Below, one piece after another: positions 12,325-64,000 of a stretch of 64,000 nt of DNA. Position 1 is the first letter of the stretch. The number at the start of each line of letters is the position of its first letter. The position numbers were made by a program, and so were the translations under genes. The notes beneath the pieces are model-generated. The model was not told the DNA's origin and ran no database searches. It saw nothing but the letters and a program-made list of their open reading frames with translations. Origin of the DNA: Lucinisca nassula (Eukaryota > Mollusca > Bivalvia > Lucinida > Lucinidae); the NCBI GenBank assembly GCA_963580285.1, contig OY757016.1, positions 40,377,124-40,441,123 on the forward strand. Reading direction: 5' to 3'.

Positions 12325-12848
12325 CGGTCTCTGTAGTTCAGTCGAATGCGCGCGCCTAACTCGTGATCAGAAGGTGGCGGGTTCGATATTTGCCAGATCG
12401 GCAACATTCTTCCGCGGAGATTGATCATTCTTGCACACCAGTTTTATTGGTGTTCTTACCCAGGCAAACTAAATCAGTATATTGCGCGAAAAATAAAATG
12501 TTAAATAAAGTAAAGTGAAGTTTTTCGGTGGTGTTGTGAAAGAAAAAGAATCTAATATGGGTTCTGTTGTAGTTGGGCGTTCCCAACCCTCGGGGGTGAC
12601 CGTGTTGAGCGGAACCTTGACATAGCTTCGGTTCCGCTCAGCACGGTTATCCCGAGGATTGGAAACGCCCATCTACAACAGAACCCAATATCAGATTCTT
12701 ATATGAAATCTTTTCTACGGTCATTCCATCCCTTTGACATAACGAAGATTGGCAGTATTTTACTGGTTAACCCTGCCCAGGAAACGTGTAGTTAGGTAAA
12801 CTAACAGACTCGACATGACATCAGTGGTGTTGGCTGTGCGTTACAAGT
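12325..12848 (+). mobile_element. tRNA-derived SINE (family H) split by a palindromic element
   Basis: The head has an A box (TGTAGTTCAGTCGAATG) and B box (GCGGGTTCGATATTTGCC); the 3' body starts again at AAATCTTTTCTACGGTCATT (12704) after an inserted family P palindrome (about 12538-12705). Confidence 0.72.
12538..12705. mobile_element. Family P palindrome
   Basis: Near-complete palindrome of about 165 bp: ATATGGGTTCTGTTGTAGTT to AACAGAACCCAATATCAGA. Same family as 29105. Confidence 0.82.
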
Positions 12849-12989
12849 AAACGAAGTACTACATGTAGTCCTAAGTAGGGATATACTGAATGTGTCCTGT
12901 CCGCGGGTGAATATCATATCCGTTCGCACGGGCCTCCAAGAACGCTGACTCTAAACTCTTATCATGCTGTTCACGACAGCCCATATCTT

Positions 12990-13055
12990 TGGAAACAGTG
13001 TAGATCCAGATCAGATGGCTTCTGAACCATCTGATCAGGATCTACACTGTTTGAC
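12990..13055. repeat. Family C hairpin
   Basis: GAAACAGTGTAGATCCAGATC and complement around GATGGCTTCTGAACCATC. Confidence 0.85.
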
Positions 13056-13439
13056 ATTCAATTTATGAATTAATAGGAATAAATTACATCAAGTAATCTG
13101 ATTGGTTCAAAGTCAGAGATGGGTGTGGCTAAAATGAATATTCAGCAAGAGAAAGGTTAATCACTAGCTCTCTCACCGCTGTGATCAGGCCACATGTGAG
13201 ACGCCAAGTTCTACTGCGGAAGGTCATTTCTCTAAACGGTCGACTTGAAATAAATAAGTGAAATAATCATGAAAGGGTCGTAAAACGAAAAACAAAAACC
13301 AAAATAAATAAGTAAATAATAATAATACAGTCGATCTTCGATGGCTCAGACCCCTTTAGGACCATGAAATTTTATTCGAGACAGCGGTAGTTCGAGCCAC
13401 TGAAGGTCACTGCCAAGAGGCATAACGAGATACTTTTGA

Positions 13440-13582
13440 ACATCTTTCGATGTTAGATAATGAAAATGTTTGCTGTGTGTACTCATTAGAATCGAAAATG
13501 TTTGCTGTGTGTACTCATTAGAATCGCCTCACCGAGGCGATTCTAATGAGTACACACAGCAAACATTTGCAAGATATAAGAC
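13440..13582. repeat. Family B hairpin with duplicated arm
   Basis: The left arm GAAAATGTTTGCTGTGTGTA is present twice in tandem (13461 and 13496) before the core CCTCACCGAGG and a single right arm. Confidence 0.83.
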
Positions 13583-13831
13583 TAAAATCTCCTTTATCAT
13601 CTCCCAACATTTCTTATCTTGAGGATTTCCCAAGGGGCTCAAGTACGAGTTTGACCCAGCCATGGGAAACGAGCCATCGGTGTTCGAGCCATCGAAGTTC
13701 TACTGTATTAATAATAATTATAATAAAATACTTGGATGAATAAAGAACGTTGTGTGCTAAGGCGAAATGAGCAAAAGCAACCAGAACAATAACACCCTTT
13801 ACGCAATAATGCAGTTGCATTTGTTTGTTTG

Positions 13832-14112
13832 ATTTCAGGTTTAACGTCCCCGTCAACACTGTAAAGGTTATTTTGGAGACGATGCTTCCAATTTTGTGGG
13901 ACTTTTACCCGACGAAATGACATATCAAGCCCTGTCGCCCAATGAAACCAATAGGGTTTTTAAGCACGGACGGTCCGACTCGAACCGCTTTGCCTGGGCA
14001 GGCTTAGATCCTTTAAGCGGTGTACTAGTACTCGTGTGCGGGTCGGACTTAGCTCTGCGTGGAAGCATCGTGCAGCCCATAATTTCTTTAAGCCCCGATG
14101 GGCGGGGACCGA
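13832..14112 (+). repeat. Family A dispersed repeat
   Basis: Plus-strand copy with a short deletion (GACATTGAGAT lost near 13912). Confidence 0.85.
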
Positions 14113-14194
14113 ATGCAGTTGTAAATGAAGTAGAAAGAGGGTTTTCATTACTAGAAACATGTTGTTTTGGGGTCTAACAAGAATTTATGAAGAA

Positions 14195-14340
14195 ATAAGA
14201 AAAAAATCCGAGTTCAGATAAAAAATGTTATTTTTCATATTTCTGCTCTCATAGATTGTGTGAACACGTTAGAACCGCCTCACCGAGGCGGTTCTGACGA
14301 GTACCCACGATTTATGTTTTTTTCAGTAGAAAAAAGAACC
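14195..14340. repeat. Family B hairpin
   Basis: Core GTTAGAACCGCCTCACCGAG with complementary arms; outer edges partly decayed. Confidence 0.8.
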
Positions 14341-14408
14341 AATATGTATATCCCTGTAAACCCCAATTATATCATATAAGAGGGTCAAACTTATAAGTTT
14401 TTTGGCAT

Positions 14409-16688
14409 AAGTTTAATTTGTAGGTCCAATGTGGTCTTCGTACCTTTATAGTGGTCCAAAGTAGATAAAATTGGTATCAAAATAAACATGGGCATCTTAT
14501 CTCCATAATGAGACCTAGTATTCTTTTCTAAATCATGTACTTTTTGCACCAGGGCAACTCAAATGCCACTAGGGTCAGTCACATTTTGATCTATCTGGAT
14601 CGCGATATATTTTAGCAGTTTCTGACTTCGTTCACTGTGCAACAGATACGGAGAGTGAAAATCCGGCTTCAGTTATGAGGAGTAATCATTTGACTGTCAT
14701 AAAATTGCTTTCTTACCAACATACATTGCAAACTCATATCATAAAACTGTGATTTCTAGACTTCAGTAGACCGACAGCCATTTTCGCGCACTTGGTGACT
14801 TGTTTACATAAAGCGCCTCAATGACGTGGAATGACGTGCCAAATTAAAGCGACCTCTGAAAAAGGCGCGAAAATTAAGGGACGTAACTACGTAAAACGAT
14901 GTTTTTTGTTCTTCGTTCTATTCTAGAGAAGACTGTAAAATCTTCTGAATGCGCGAGATAAAAGCATCCAATTTTTTTCCGTCACTTATTATAGTAAATT
15001 GTTATTAGCTTCCGATGAATACAGATTTTTTTACCTCAGCAGGATTGTCAGGATCGACTGGTTTTTGGTCGATTGTAAGAAGGACGGCGGTGTATCATTT
15101 TGAGAATGCTTACAGTAACTTACTCATTTGCATACCGCATGCTAAAACTATATTCAGCCAAGAAATTCCACAAACGTTCATTTTTCTGTTTAATATTTTG
15201 TATTTTATTATTTTTCAAACATTAACTTAGGAGTCATTCTTTAGTTGCATCTTACATCTTTATTTTAATAAATAACCAATGGTAAATCACGAGGAAGACA
15301 ACAACAAAAAAGAGGCTCCATTGGGGGTATTTGAATACTGTTTGGAGTGTGTAAAAATATTACTACATGCGATTTATTCCGTTAATGCTCTCAAATGGAC
15401 CTATGTCTATAAAGTGACGAAAATGCGGCCTCAAATGCAAAAATATCCAATTTAGCCCAGGCTGAAAGAATGACAGAATAACAGCTTGCTGGAAGACTGG
15501 TCTCATCTCTGAATAGGGATGAAACCACATTATTCAGGAAAATGATAAATTCATGGCAAAGCTAAAAAATGTGGTCTCACTCCTATATAGAGAAGAAAAT
15601 CTGGTCTCACCTCAAATAATATACTAAAAGTCTGGGCTGAAGGAATGTGGTCTCATCTCTATATAGGGATGAGACCACATTATTAAGGAAAATGATAAAT
15701 TCATGGCAAATCTAAAAAATGTGGTCTCACTTCTATATAGAGAAGAAAATGTGGTCTCACCTTAAATCACATACTAAAATCCTGGGCTGAAGGAATGTGG
15801 TCTAATCTCTTTATAGGGATGAGACCACATTATTTAGGAAAATGATAAATTCATGGCAAATCTAAAAAATGTGGTCTCACTCCCTATATAGAACAGAAAA
15901 TGTGGTCTCACCCTAAATAACATACAAAAAGCCTGGGCTGGAGCGAGACCACAATATTTAGGCTAATGATAAATTCATGGAGAAGAAAAAAGCCTGGGCT
16001 GAAGGACTGTGGTCTTAATAATTTGCTCACCCATTAAAAAACTTAAGTTGTGCCTATTATTATTAGACACGCTACATACACGGAATGAATCTAATTTTGA
16101 TAATGATTAGGGCCCAATTATTCTATATGTTAATTAGGATATAACTGCGCATCCCTCTAAATTGAATCCAGAAATCCCATTGGTGGAAGCTAAAAATCTT
16201 GTTGTGCTTTAGAATGCTTACAGCACCCTTCAAAAATTTATGAATGAAAGGTCACGTTGTCTCTTTGATCCAAGTTAGTGGACGCTTGCATGTTCGTAAC
16301 GCCCAGAGAGCTAAATTTTGCATTAGATTGTAAAATGTAGACATTTTAAAGAATTTACCGTCATCATCAGATGAACAGTATCTCTAGTTAAGTATTTGGT
16401 TAAAGATAAATTTGAAATCACAATGAAATATAGTTGCCAAGTCATGCAAATTAGAGAAAAACAGTTGCTACCCCCTTGCACTAGAAAGCAAAATGGCGGA
16501 GCAGAAGCGGAAAAATTTCCATACCCTACCTCAGTTCATCCGATCCTAGCCAACCATCATTCGGCCTAGGCTATCATTTTTCTTTGTGATATTAGAGATG
16601 AGATATTGAAGTTTGTTTTAAGACCTTATTTGGTGTGATTCGCCTTCTTATAAGGCAGGGGACCACATTGGACCTACAAATTAAACTT
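14409..16688. mobile_element. 2.28-kb element with 28-bp perfect terminal inverted repeats
   Basis: Left end 14409-14436 starts AAGTTTAATTTGTAGGTCCA; right end 16661-16688 is its exact complement. The interior has no recognisable transposase. It contains a tandem array of 150-bp units (15490-16020) rich in GTGGTCTCA, a motif resembling the inner end of the TIR (CAATGTGGTC). Target-site duplication not clear. Probably a non-autonomous DNA transposon; superfamily unknown. Confidence 0.75.
15490..16020. repeat. 150-bp tandem repeat array, about 3.5 units
   Basis: Units start at 15501, 15651 and 15801 (spacing exactly 150) and a partial one near 15950. Each has several inverted and direct GTGGTCTCA motifs and GAAAATGATAAATTCATGG. 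Confidence 0.9.
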
Positions 16689-16714
16689 TTACCATTTTTT
16701 TTTCGTGATGTATT

Positions 16715-16760
16715 TGGGGTGGGGGGGGGGGGGGGGGTGGGGGTGGGGGGGGGGGAGGGG
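16715..16760 (+). repeat. G-rich tract
   Basis: Runs of G broken by T and A, which could form a quadruplex. A truncated family A copy (16768-16885, minus) and a (TCAA)n run follow. Confidence 0.85.
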
Positions 16761-17224
16761 AGATGTGCAGGGCTTGAGATGTAATTTCATCTCAATGTTG
16801 GGTAAAAGTCCCAAAGAACAGGAGCAACATCTATCTCCAAAAATACCTAAATAGTGTCGACGGGGACGTTAAACCTCAAATAAATCAATCAATCAATCAA
16901 TCAATCAATCAACCAATCAGTCAATCAATCAATCGCACATTTCTTGTCGCTATGACGTCGGAGTGTTGAGAAAAGAGTGTTATCGGTAAAACCTGGACTG
17001 GGCTCATCTGCTGTGTTTGGGCTCGAACATTAATAGTTTAATCTAAGATGTGTTTTGATATTGAATTGGAAACTACGTATATTGAGTGGCTGTGTTAGCG
17101 TATAACGACACATCAACCCTTGTGGGTCATTTTGTGACTTCTCCCACAGAAAAGGAGAAAAAAGAGCTAGAAAAGACAGTAGAGGAGAGGAAAGTGAGGG
17201 ACAGTGGAGAAAAAAGAAATTGAA

Positions 17225-17668
17225 TGGAAGTACAGAAACTGAAGAATATAAGAATCTTATATGGGTGTGAGGGGTGGATGGAAAAATCCGTCCCGAGGGA
17301 CACTGTCCGGCATCACGAAGCTTGCCGAGTGATGCCGGACAGTGATTCCGAGGGACGGATTTTTCCATCCGCCCTTCACACCCATATAGGATTCTATTTC
17401 TTGCCTACCTTCCATTTTTAGTGCGGTTTTCAATGCTGCAGTCACTTCGGTTACCAACGTCCGCCATATTGTGATGACACTGCAGGAATGTTTAGTAACG
17501 TGCATGACGTCAACCTTAACGACGGCGCATACGAGGTCGTATTCAACCAGTACATTTATCAAACACGCGGGAATATTCGATATTGCGTCTGAACACCAGG
17601 GTCAGAACATAAATTTCTATCCCAGGGTAAAATCACGGATTTCCTTGTCTGTTGTGCAAGAAAACACC
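17225..17668. mobile_element. Family P palindrome with tail
   Basis: Palindrome GGATGGAAAAATCCGTCCCG to its complement (17270-17400), then after about 180 bp the tail CAGGGTCAGAACATAAATTT shared with the copy nested in the LINE. Confidence 0.8.
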
Positions 17669-18087
17669 ATGCCCCCACTTCCTTTACCTGCTGCAAAGAC
17701 AGCAAGCCTTGCCCAACTGTAAGCCGCAACAGTGATCAAAATACAGACATCTTTGCCGAACCCAACCACCCCTGAAAAATTCTATTTAAATCTAGGGTCC
17801 CAAACAGGGACATTGGTATGCGGTGTAGACCCGGATCAGACACCACAGAACTGGAATGTATAGGAATTCAATGATTGAACGAAACAGTCCGAGTCCCCGT
17901 TCGAGACATTTCCAGTCAATGCCCAGTGACAGTCGACCCACCAGTGCTGTCAGTTTTTTGATCAGATATAAAAACCTGTTAACCTTTATCCCGCTGCATA
18001 AATTAATTTAGCCACACCCATTTCTGACTTTGAACCAATCAGATCACACGATGTAATTATTGCTGCAAAATCACAAACTGAAGGTCA

Positions 18088-18155
18088 AACAGTGTATACC
18101 CTGATCAGATGGCTTCTTCAGAAGCCATCTGATCTGGATCTACACTGTTTGCAAA
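18088..18155. repeat. Family C hairpin
   Basis: AAACAGTGTATACCCTGATC with tip GATGGCTTCTTCAGAAGCCATC and complement. Confidence 0.85.
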
Positions 18156-18486
18156 TGTAGGGGTTGTCGTGAACAGCAGGATAAGGGTTAATGGCTGATG
18201 ACCCCTGCATGTCTGCACGGTTCCAGAAATTTAGTAAGTGCTTGATTATCACTTTTGTGCTTGCTTAATACAGGTTGGACATTGTTCATATATAGAGAAG
18301 AATTTTCTCCCTAAGAACTAATTCTTTTCTTAATGAGTAGGCCTATATCCTGTTTTCAGAAGGTTTTTGGGACAAATTAGCGGTCATCTGTTAACCCATA
18401 TATGCCTAGCGTCCCATTTTTTGAACATCGACAAACAGTGAATACCCAGAACGCGGCGTCTGATCTGCGCATGCACTGTTTGCTCA

Positions 18487-18720
18487 AACAGATGGAGCGC
18501 TGTGGTGCAGTCGTAAAGCATCGGATTTGAGATCGAGAGGTAGCCGGTTCGATCCCCGCAATCGCCACGTGTTGTTTGCTTGAGCAAGAAACTTTATCCA
18601 CATTGCTTAGTACTGGTTCCTACCCAGGAAATGAGGGCCACATGGAAGATTAGTACTAGTACTAAATGTGTTACCCTCTATAAATAAGGTCGATTATTAT
18701 TATTATTATTATTATTTTAA
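18487..18720 (+). mobile_element. tRNA-derived SINE (family E) with ATT tail
   Basis: Head GAGCGCTGTGGTGCAGTCGT (A box) and GCCGGTTCGATCCCCGC (B box), body to ATAAATAAGGTCG, then a (ATT)n tail. A second copy is at 51880-52092, inverted. Not a working tRNA gene: the acceptor stem does not close. Confidence 0.82.
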
Positions 18721-18847
18721 AGTCCATTCCTTATTTGTAAACTTTACTTACAACAAAACAAACCTGACATCCCTACCACTGAACATGGAAACTCCAAACT
18801 TACGAGGTAGAAGATTCCATTGTCATGACGCGAAGCTGTATAAAGAT

Positions 18848-18849
18848 TA

Positions 18850-18905
<56 letters not shown>
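18848..18905 (+). repeat. (AAT)n microsatellite
   Basis: About 57 bp of ATA/TAA repeats followed by AAATAAATAAATA. Confidence 0.95.
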
Positions 18906-18909
<4 letters not shown>

Positions 18910-19311
18910 AATAAAAATCTATGATTAATATGGACATGACAGAATAACCAATTGTCTCAGTAATGGCTTAATTATTCGATATGAATATATCATAAAAGTT
19001 ATCTTATGAGAGATAATTACCGTAAACTTTATACGAATAATAAAATACTAGGAAACAACCTATCGGTATTATATGTCCCAGGCAAGCAGCCGTGTAGATC
19101 TCGATAACTGCATTTGCAATGTAGGTCTTGATCAGGGTATTCTTTGAGAGCATTCTAATCCTGTTTTGTCTCTGATTTCTTCTGGGTAGGTCACATCCTC
19201 GACTTTAGGCGTTTACGACTGCTGATAACAATGAAGGTGGCCATCATGTCAATAGTTTATTTTTAACTTGCTGTTTGTATAATATTTCTTTATTTATTTG
19301 GGATAATTTTA

Positions 19312-61476
<42,165 letters not shown>

Positions 61477-61631
61477 TGCCGAGGCTCTCATTTGCTGTGA
61501 TCTGTTGGCGTTTCTATCCGTTGATATTTATACATATTTATTGACACGTTCTTCTCAAATTTGAATTTGTCATTTAAGATTGGTTGTATGCAATCCCTTA
61601 TCCTGCTGCACAAGACAACCCCCGAAGTTCC

Positions 61632-61705
61632 TTTGCAAACAATGTAGATCCAGATCAGATGGCTTCTGCAGAAGCCATCAGATCAGGATCTACACTGTTT
61701 GTCAT
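61632..61705. repeat. Family C hairpin
   Basis: GCAAACAATGTAGATCCAGA with tip GATGGCTTCTGCAGAAGCCATC; about 155 bp after the gene's stop, probably in or near the 3' UTR. Confidence 0.83.
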
Positions 61706-61727
61706 GCAGTTTGTGAATTGAATGATT

Positions 61728-61952
61728 TTTTTTCTGGTTTTGGTTTTACGGCCCTTTCAAGATTATTTCACTCATATCGAGCCGATCGTTAATCAGAGGT
61801 GGGCGAAAACCGGAGTACCCAGAGAAAAACCACCTGACATTCCGTTGCAGAACTTGGCGTCTCACATATGACCCGAGCGAGGCTCGAACCCACAGCGGTG
61901 AGAGACCTAATGTTTAAGTCAGCGCTCTTATCCACTAGGCCACGGAGGCCCG
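61728..61952 (-). mobile_element. tRNA-derived SINE (family F), near intact
   Basis: Minus-strand head GTGGCCTAGTGGATAAGAGC (A box, tRNA-Leu-like) and TGTGGGTTCGAGCCTCGC (B box). AATTGAATGA flanks both sides (near 61715 and 61955), a target duplication. Confidence 0.83.
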
Positions 61953-62092
61953 TCAATTGAATGAATACAATTTATCACGTAATTTGGTTGGTGGATTGTC
62001 AGAAATGGGCGGGGCTCAATCATTTTATTCAGCAGGATAAGGGTTAACAATACTACAGCCTTTCACTGCTGTTGAAGTGAATATCACAGGCC

Positions 62093-62098
62093 AATAAA
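62093..62098 (+). promoter_or_regulatory. Possible polyadenylation signal AATAAA
   Basis: First plus-strand AATAAA I found after the stop at 61476, 617 bp downstream. The long distance and repeats in between make it uncertain. Confidence 0.2.
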
Positions 62099-62119
62099 GT
62101 TAAACGGTGCGAAAATTAA

Positions 62120-62365
62120 GGGGAATGGGAACACCTTGTCGATTTGTCCGCCATTTTTCAGAGGGAGACAATTTTCGGGACTTCCTGTTTGCTTTTCTTT
62201 AAGCCCTGTCCCACGGAAAAAGGGGTCTACTCTTAAAGGAAAGATTTTGCTCCGGAGGAGCAAAATCTTTCCTTTAAAAGTTGACCCTTATTGCCAACAG
62301 AGACAACAATACTGTTGAGGAGGTGCCTCCCCTGATCCCTGAAGGTGTTCCTCTTTCCCTTACAT
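62120..62365. mobile_element. MITE family M1
   Basis: TTAAGGGGAATGGGAACACC to GTTCCTCTTTCCCTTACATG; clean central palindrome (TTTGCTCCGGAGGAGCAAA). Confidence 0.82.
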
Positions 62366-62537
62366 GTTTGTGTACTGTTTAATAATCAAACCGCAAAGGC
62401 CCCAAAAGTACCAGAAGTGTTTTTTTGTTCAGTATTGAATAGGTTGAACAAAGCAGTCTTGGTCCAAAATGGTGAACATCGTCCAGATTACACACAAAGA
62501 CCAGCAATCCACCAGTGATATCAGTGCTTTCATTTGC

Positions 62538-62840
62538 ACCCCGCCCATAGGGGCTTGAAGAAATATATCGGCTGCATGATGCTTCCACGCAGAGCTGAAT
62601 CCGGCCCGCACACTAGTACTGGTAAACCGCTTAGAGGATCTAAGCATGTTCAGGAACCGCGGTGCGAGGCGGACCGTCCATGCTAATAAACCCTATTGGT
62701 TTCATTGGGCGACAGGGCTTGAGATGTCATTCCATCTCAATTTCGGGTAAAAGTCCCTCAAAATTGGAAGCAACGTCTCCAAAATGACCTTTACAGTGTT
62801 GACGGGGACGTTAAACCTCAAATCAAACAAACAAACAAAC
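62538..62840 (-). repeat. Family A dispersed repeat, subfamily II
   Basis: Full length, ending in (CAAA)n after CCTCAAATCAAACAAAC. Confidence 0.87.
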
Positions 62841-63059
62841 AAACACTCTTGCTAAGTACTCGGCACATTTACCTTAAAATCTTATTTTCTTTGACGAACA
62901 AGAATAATAATAATAATAGCAATAAAACAGCATTTAGCACGTTGAGATATGTTATCCTTTAAAGATCAATTGCAAATTATAGAGCAGACGATAGTCTATT
63001 TCTTTTTATTACGATTTATTTTCAGAAATGCGTTCATAGGACATGGATGCCCCCGCCTG

Positions 63060-63760
63060 AAAATATGTTTTTGTTCATATTAATCCATAGAAAGTTATTG
63101 ACGGTGTTTAAGTTTTGGACCCTTTTTTCACATTTGACCTCTAAGGATGACCTTGACTTTGGAGGTAAGGACCTTGGTTTTGTGTGAGGCGGAGTGTCTC
63201 ATGATGGCCAACATTTCTGCCAAGTAATTTCAAAATCCATCCAGAAATAAGATAGTAATTGCCTGCGTTTAGTTTCGGACCTGTTTTTTACCTTTGACCT
63301 CTAAGTATGACCTTCACCTTGGAGGTACGGACCTGGATTTTGCACGTGACACATTGTCTCATGATGGTTAACATTTATGCAAAGTAATTTCAAAATCCAT
63401 CCAGAAATAAGAAAGTTATTGGCTGCGTTTAAGTTTCGGACCTTTTTTTACCTTTGACTTCTAAGTTTGACATTGACCTTGGAGATATGGACCTGGGTTT
63501 TGCATGTGACACATCGTTTCATGATGGTTAACATTTTTACAAAGTAATTTCAAAATCCATCCCGAAATAAGAAAGTTATTGACTGCGTTTATGTTTCGGA
63601 CCCTTCTTTGACCTTTGACCTCTAAGTATGACCTTGACATTGGAGGTACGGACCTGGGTTTTGCACGTGACACATCGTCTCATGTTGGTTTCTACAAAGT
63701 AATTTCAAAATACATCCAGAAATTAGAAAGTTATTGACTGTGTTTAAGTTTCGGACGGAC
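63060..63760. repeat. 160-bp tandem repeat, about 4.5 units, with (GGAC)n end
   Basis: Units begin near 63089, 63250, 63410, 63570 and 63725 with AGAAAGTTATTGACTG; each has TTTGACCTCTAAGTATGACC and ends TTTCAAAATCCATCCAG. The array ends in GGACGGACGGAGGACGGACG (63755-63805) and a poly-G run (63844-63860). Nothing gene-like to 64000. Confidence 0.9.
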
Positions 63761-64000
63761 GGACGGAGGACGGACGTACGTACGTACGGACGGACGGACG
63801 GACAGGGGCAAAGCTATATGTCCTTCCACCATTCTTCGAATGGCGGGGGGGGGGGGGGGGTGGATAATGGCAGGGGCATAATAAAACATATACTTTGAAA
63901 ATATCGCATGCTTTTAGCGATTGACGTTTTAACGCTAAGTTTCAGTAAATAAACTGTCAAATTTTGAAGCACACGTTGCTATTTTTTTATTATTCGAAGG

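Larger units (their letters stand above)
1..19311. other. Upstream region, no gene supported
   Basis: Between the repeats listed, no stretch combines an open frame with recognisable motifs or paired splice sites. Promoter elements for the gene starting at 19312 are not recognisable. Short exons without known motifs could be missed. Confidence 0.55.

Noticed and set aside
13440..13582. CRISPR-like array from repeated hairpins
   Set aside because: Eukaryotic dispersed hairpins without regular spacing or spacers.
18487..18570. tRNA gene
   Set aside because: Same reason: tRNA-like head of a family E SINE with an ATT tail; a second copy exists at 51880-52092.

Overview
The window is eukaryotic and intron-rich, AT-leaning and crowded with dispersed repeats. 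The combination of tRNA-derived SINEs, several palindromic short-element families present in many copies, long microsatellites, and one multi-exon gene for an EGF-rich Notch-ligand-like membrane protein points to a marine or freshwater bivalve mollusc, probably a heterodont. That assignment is inference from repeat style and gene content. I see no bacterial features, CRISPR array or functional tRNA/rRNA gene.

Layout. 1-19311: no gene that I can support; it holds repeat family A (about 300 bp), family B and C hairpins, SINEs, a 2.28-kb element with 28-bp terminal inverted repeats (14409-16688) and a TIR MITE. 19312-61476 (+): one gene locus. A signal-peptide exon (19312-19377) is followed by two paralogous sets of 'head' exons. 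Head A (25888-33945) encodes a Notch-ligand N-terminal (MNNL/C2-like) domain and a DSL domain with five of its six cysteines. Two further exons (35823-38157) add a small domain, called X here, and then a stop codon. Head B (40244-51060) encodes a second MNNL-like domain and a shortened DSL. Then come one 1743-bp exon with fifteen EGF repeats (52209-53951), a second X domain (57694-59540), a transmembrane exon (60621-60715) and a short cytoplasmic tail ending at 61476. Intron phases of the two heads match position by position except at one unresolved donor in head B.

How the parts fit. Both DSL exons end in phase 1. The EGF exon and both X-domain first exons start in phase 1. The DSL-A exon can therefore splice to the EGF exon, giving a complete six-cysteine DSL and a 952-residue type I membrane protein. 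It can also splice to the nearby X1 exons, giving a 302-residue protein with a signal peptide and no membrane anchor. Head B has no signal peptide of its own that I can find, and its first exon has the same phase (0) as head A, so both may share exon 1. These alternatives are deduced from splice phases; no transcript evidence is available here.

Introns carry an antisense, broken LINE with a 2A-like motif (27430-31390), a foldback structure of about 4 kb (20395-24445), a 2.85-kb minisatellite (about 54600-57460), a large (AC)n complex (33345-33713), and many SINEs and MITEs. 61477-64000 is non-coding repeats as far as I can tell.
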